In this document: positions 13,442 through 15,645 of the stretch, in pieces
Layout: each line of letters begins with the position of its first letter
Position numbering within the stretch: position 1 is the first letter of the stretch
NCBI RefSeq assembly: GCF_030042015.1
Contig: NZ_JASIAL010000058.1
Location: forward strand, 1-15,645
Source: Trebonia sp030042015
GTDB lineage: Bacteria; Actinomycetota; Actinomycetes; Streptosporangiales; Streptosporangiaceae
Reading direction: 5' to 3'
DNA length: 15,645 nucleotides
Notes under the pieces: generated by a model
Told to the model about the DNA's origin: nothing
The model's database searches: none
The model's input: only the letters and a program-made list of their open reading frames with translations
Made by a program: the position numbers and the translations under genes

Positions 13442-14250
13442 GACCCGTCACCTGCCTGCGGCTGCTCGGCCGTCTGCGGCTCCGCTGTTCCCGTGCCGTC
13501 CGCGGCGCCCGGGCCCCCGTTGGAATTGGCCTCGATCTGCCGGGGCGCGTTCGCCGATAGCTCGCCCTTCATCCTGGCCAGCTCGGCATCGATGTCCGAC
13601 CCGGCCCCGATACGGTCGAGTTCCATCTGGATAGCGTCCTGCGTCCCGCCGACGTGGTCTTCGAGCGCCCCAGAGGCGAGCAGCTCGTCGATCGCGCCGG
13701 CCCGCGCCTGCATCTGCGCCGTCTTGTCCTCGGCGCGCTGGATCGCCAGCCCGACATCGCCCATTTCCTCGGAAATTCCGGAAAAGGCCTCATTGATACG
13801 CGTTTGCGCCTCGGCGGCGGTGTATGTCGCCTTGATGGTCTCCTTCTTCGTGCGGAAGGCGTCCACCTTGGCCTGCAGCCGCTGCGACGCGAGGGTCAGC
13901 TTCTCTTCCTGCTCCTGCAGTTGTGCGTACTGGCCCTGCAGGTCGTTGAGCTGCCCCTGCAGGCTGGCCTTGTTCTGCAGGGCGGCGCGCGCCAGGTCCT
14001 CGCGGCCCTTGCTCAGCGCGTCGCGCGCCTGGCCGTCCCGGCGGTCGACCTCCTTCTGCAGCGAGTTCATCTGGAGCTCGACCCGCTTGCGCGAGGTGGC
14101 CACGTCCGCGACCCCGCGCCTGACCCGGGTCAGCATCTCGACCTGCTGCTGGTACGAATAGTCCAGGGTCTCGCGAGGGTCTTCCATCCGGTCCAGCGCC
14201 TTGTTGGCCTTGGCCCGGAATATCAGCGAGACTCGCTTCATCACGCTCAT
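13438..14250 (-). CDS. pspA: PspA/IM30-family membrane-stress protein
   Basis: PspA-family proteins are ESCRT-III-like and oligomerise on damaged membrane to limit proton leakage. The 270-residue protein starts MSVMKRVSLIFRAKANKALD (an amphipathic membrane-binding helix), continues with DPRETLDYSYQQQVEML (24-40) and RRGVADVATSRKRVELQ (44-60), then long coiled coil to about residue 235, rich in Gln, Glu and Lys. The last 35 residues form a Gly/Ala/Pro/Gln tail beyond the usual core. The frame is open up to 14343. ATG 14250 is preferred because the family begins at this point, with ATG 14241 as an alternative; the ribosome site (AAGGGG) is somewhat distant. pspAA overlaps its end. No clgR or pspC gene is in the window. 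Confidence 0.9.
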   Translation of the reverse strand: MSVMKRVSLIFRAKANKALDRMEDPRETLDYSYQQQVEMLTRVRRGVADVATSRKRVELQMNSLQKEVDRRDGQARDALSKGREDLARAALQNKASLQGQLNDLQGQYAQLQEQEEKLTLASQRLQAKVDAFRTKKETIKATYTAAEAQTRINEAFSGISEEMGDVGLAIQRAEDKTAQMQARAGAIDELLASGALEDHVGGTQDAIQMELDRIGAGSDIDAELARMKGELSANAPRQIEANSNGGPGAADGTGTAEPQTAEQPQAGDGS

Positions 14251-14307
14251 AGACGCGGCCGTCCCCTTCATCAAGCTGTGCGCCGCCCCGGGCGGCACGG
14301 CGCCGTC

Positions 14308-14363
14308 GGCGGCAGCGTATTGCCGCCTGCTCATCGCAATCAACCCTACGCGCTACCGCGCGT
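14308..14363. promoter_or_regulatory. Two perfect inverted repeats in the divergent pspA / DUF3043 promoter region
   Basis: GGCGGCA (14308-14314) and TGCCGCC (14321-14327) flank 6 bp. ACGCGC (14348-14353) and GCGCGT (14358-14363) flank TACC. Both lie in the 165-bp gap between the divergent starts, where operators are expected. They do not look to me like the known GTTCGC-type ClgR box. Regulator identity is unknown. Confidence 0.45.
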
Positions 14364-14415
14364 GGTTAGCCACTTATCTACCCCGGCCACGATCACCCGC
14401 AGGAGGTTTTAAGCT

Positions 14416-15069
14416 ATGCCCGTGTTCCGACGCAGCAGCGCCGGGGCGACCGACGGCAAGGCCCAGGATTCCCCGGGCGCGACCAGCCAGGAAGCCCCGG
14501 CCAAGACCAGGCCGCCCGCCGAGACGGGCAAGGGCCGGCCCACGCCCAAGCGCAGTGAGGCCGAGCGCACGAGGTACCAGTCCATCACCGGGTCCACCAC
14601 GAGCGGGCGCGGTCCGAGCACGGGCACCGCGCCCAAGCGCAAGGCCACGCCGGAGGAGAAGACCAGGGCGCGGACCGAACGCGACCGGCGGATGAACGCC
14701 ATGCGGCGCGGGGAGGAGTGGGCCCTTGGCCCGCGCGACCGCGGCCCCATCCGCAAGCTGGCCCGCGACTACGTGGACGCGCACAGGCGGCCAAGCGAGT
14801 ACTACATGTACGTGCTGCTCGTGCTGCTGGTCGCGCTGCTGTCGCGCAACAAAGTGCTCAATGACTACGTCTCGCCGTTCGTGCTTGTGCTCATCGCGGT
14901 CGTCGCCGTCGACGCGTTCGTGATCCGCCGTGCGCTGCACAAGCTGGCCGCCGAGCGGTTCCCTAACGAGTCCACCCGCGGCATGACGACGTACGCGGTG
15001 ATGCGCGCTCTGCAGATCCGCCGGTTCCGCATGCCCGCACCCAGGCTCAAGCCGGGCGACCCGTTCTAG
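14416..15069 (+). CDS. DUF3043-family membrane protein
   Basis: The 217-residue protein has a long basic, disordered N-terminal half (1-100) containing the family landmark KGRPTPKRSEAERTR (39-53). A conserved region follows, WALGPRDRGPIRKLARDYVDAHR (102-124), then two membrane helices (about 129-144 and 152-171) and a basic cytoplasmic end, RALQIRRFRMPAPRLKPGD (197-215). The family is found almost only in actinobacteria and has no known function. An exact AGGAGG ribosome site (14401-14406) fixes the ATG. It is transcribed divergently from pspA, which may mean shared control, and it ends in a strong hairpin. Confidence 0.88.
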   Translation: MPVFRRSSAGATDGKAQDSPGATSQEAPAKTRPPAETGKGRPTPKRSEAERTRYQSITGSTTSGRGPSTGTAPKRKATPEEKTRARTERDRRMNAMRRGEEWALGPRDRGPIRKLARDYVDAHRRPSEYYMYVLLVLLVALLSRNKVLNDYVSPFVLVLIAVVAVDAFVIRRALHKLAAERFPNESTRGMTTYAVMRALQIRRFRMPAPRLKPGDPF

Positions 15070-15094
15070 CCGGGCGGCGGAGCCGCCCGGCTAG
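15066..15094 (+). terminator. Perfect 13-bp hairpin ending the DUF3043 gene
   Basis: CTAGCCGGGCGGC (15066-15078) pairs perfectly with GCCGCCCGGCTAG (15082-15094) over the 3-nt loop GGA. The TAG stop codon (15067-15069) lies inside the left arm. There is no U tract, as is common for actinobacterial terminators. The stem is symmetric, so it could work in both directions. Confidence 0.7.
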
Positions 15095-15645
15095 TGAGCC
15101 GACCGTGAGTGCTGCGGTCACCACGTGAGCCGTCTTCGGTCACAGAAGGTGCCAGCCGTGGCCGCTGGCCCCTCTGCGGCGCAGGGCAGGTCACGGGTCA
15201 ACCCCGCCAGCGGCGGCCACATAGCCGACATTCCCCCGTCCAGCGGTGAACCACCCCCCGGAAACCGCCCATGGACCATGATCACGGGTCAAACGGGACC
15301 ACCCGTGGCCACCTCCGGCCCATGATCATGAACCGCACACCCCGGGCGGGCACGCCAGCAGCACGGGCAGCAGGGGACGGCGGGGGTCACGGCCGGGCAC
15401 GGATCCGGCTCATCCGCGGGTACCCGCGCCGGGCAGCCGCGACCGCTGCGATCGCTGCGCGCAGATGCCTGAGCCAAGCGTCATCTGCCATCCCCGGGGC
15501 AGTTAATTCAGGCATCCCGCCGGGCGCGCGACGCGGGCGGCGCAGGGTACACGCGGGGCCCGGCGGCGGGGGAAACCGCAGTGCGGCCCGGGCACCCGAT
15601 GCGCCCGGTGTGCCCGGGGCAGCCGGGACAGCGCGGGGCCGGAGC
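15070..15645. other. 576 bp with no supportable gene; several inverted and direct repeats
   Basis: Short frames on both strands have atypical composition (Pro/Arg/Gly-rich), no ribosome site and no recognisable motif. A plus-strand frame from 15322 is open to the right edge, but I see no coding evidence in it. The stretch holds a repeated TCACGGGTCAA (15191-15201 and 15282-15292), a CACGGGT/ACCCGTG inverted repeat (15283-15289 and 15301-15307), the palindrome CATGATCATG (15321-15330) and a set of competing pairings at 15461-15516. It may be the upstream region of a gene beyond the window. Confidence 0.6.
15461..15516 (+). repeat. Overlapping inverted repeats with alternative pairings
   Basis: GATGCCTGA (15464-15472) pairs perfectly with TCAGGCATC (15508-15516), enclosing CTGCC/GGCAG (15485-15489 and 15498-15502). 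GCAGATG (15461-15467) can instead pair with CATCTGC (15482-15488), which shares bases with both other stems. No known riboswitch or ncRNA was recognised. Confidence 0.5.

Noticed and set aside
15125..15325. A 66-codon plus-strand frame as a small gene
   Set aside because: There is no ribosome site, composition is atypical, and it spans the repeat and palindrome cluster.
15550..15645. Cobalamin riboswitch or RNase P RNA fragment at the right edge
   Set aside because: GC-rich sequence gives superficial similarity; the diagnostic conserved boxes could not be found.

Overview
This is a GC-rich (about 70% or more by eye) window with strong G/C third-codon bias, GTG/TTG starts and an actinobacterial gene set: an aa3 oxidase with a four-helix CtaF subunit, AdoK, the PspA/PspAA/HtpX/PspAB set, a DUF3043 protein and a PknB-like kinase. 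The organism is very likely an actinomycete. Streptomyces- or Streptosporangiales-like is a guess; the sequence does not fix the genus.

Layout. (1) 1-2353, plus strand: the tail of a gene that is probably a sensor kinase, overlapping a NarL/LuxR-type response regulator, then a vanillyl-alcohol-oxidase/4-cresol-dehydrogenase-type flavoprotein. (2) 2354-5075, plus strand: a leader with a promoter-like site and a terminator-like hairpin, then two adjacent single-pass membrane proteins. One is a proline-rich protein with a small extracellular beta domain. The other is a Ser/Thr protein kinase with its own extracellular domain. (3) 5158-8102, minus strand: the ctaC-ctaD-ctaF cytochrome c oxidase operon, with a 4-nt overlap between ctaC and ctaD. 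(4) 8103-9830: a repeat-bearing intergenic stretch, a small TusA-like sulfur carrier (plus), and the oxidase assembly protein CtaG (minus), which converges on it. (5) 9965-11318, minus strand: an ErpA/IscA-type Fe-S protein followed by adenosine kinase. (6) 11413-14250, minus strand: envelope-stress genes pspA-pspAA (4-nt overlap), a 176-nt gap full of inverted repeats, then htpX-pspAB (1-nt overlap). (7) 14416-15069, plus strand: a DUF3043 membrane protein divergent from pspA, closed by a perfect 13-bp hairpin. (8) 15070-15645: no convincing gene, but several inverted repeats.

How the genes fit together. CtaC, CtaD and CtaF are the terminal oxidase core and CtaG helps insert its copper. Subunit III and the bc1 genes are not here. 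ErpA/IscA and TusA belong to Fe-S and sulfur-transfer metabolism. The order cox - kinase - IscA resembles the M. tuberculosis ctaC/adoK/Rv2204c neighbourhood as I remember it. The psp genes form a membrane-damage response: PspA coats stressed membrane and HtpX degrades damaged membrane proteins.

Most of the window is conserved actinobacterial core. The parts most worth a second look are the kinase pair (an H-x-x tripeptide repeat next to the kinase membrane helix, and a repeated R-x-GPGVPA motif in its partner), the flavoprotein that has Asn where VAO attaches its flavin, the isolated TusA domain behind a block of competing hairpins, and the inverted-repeat clusters upstream of htpX, pspA and erpA and near the right end.
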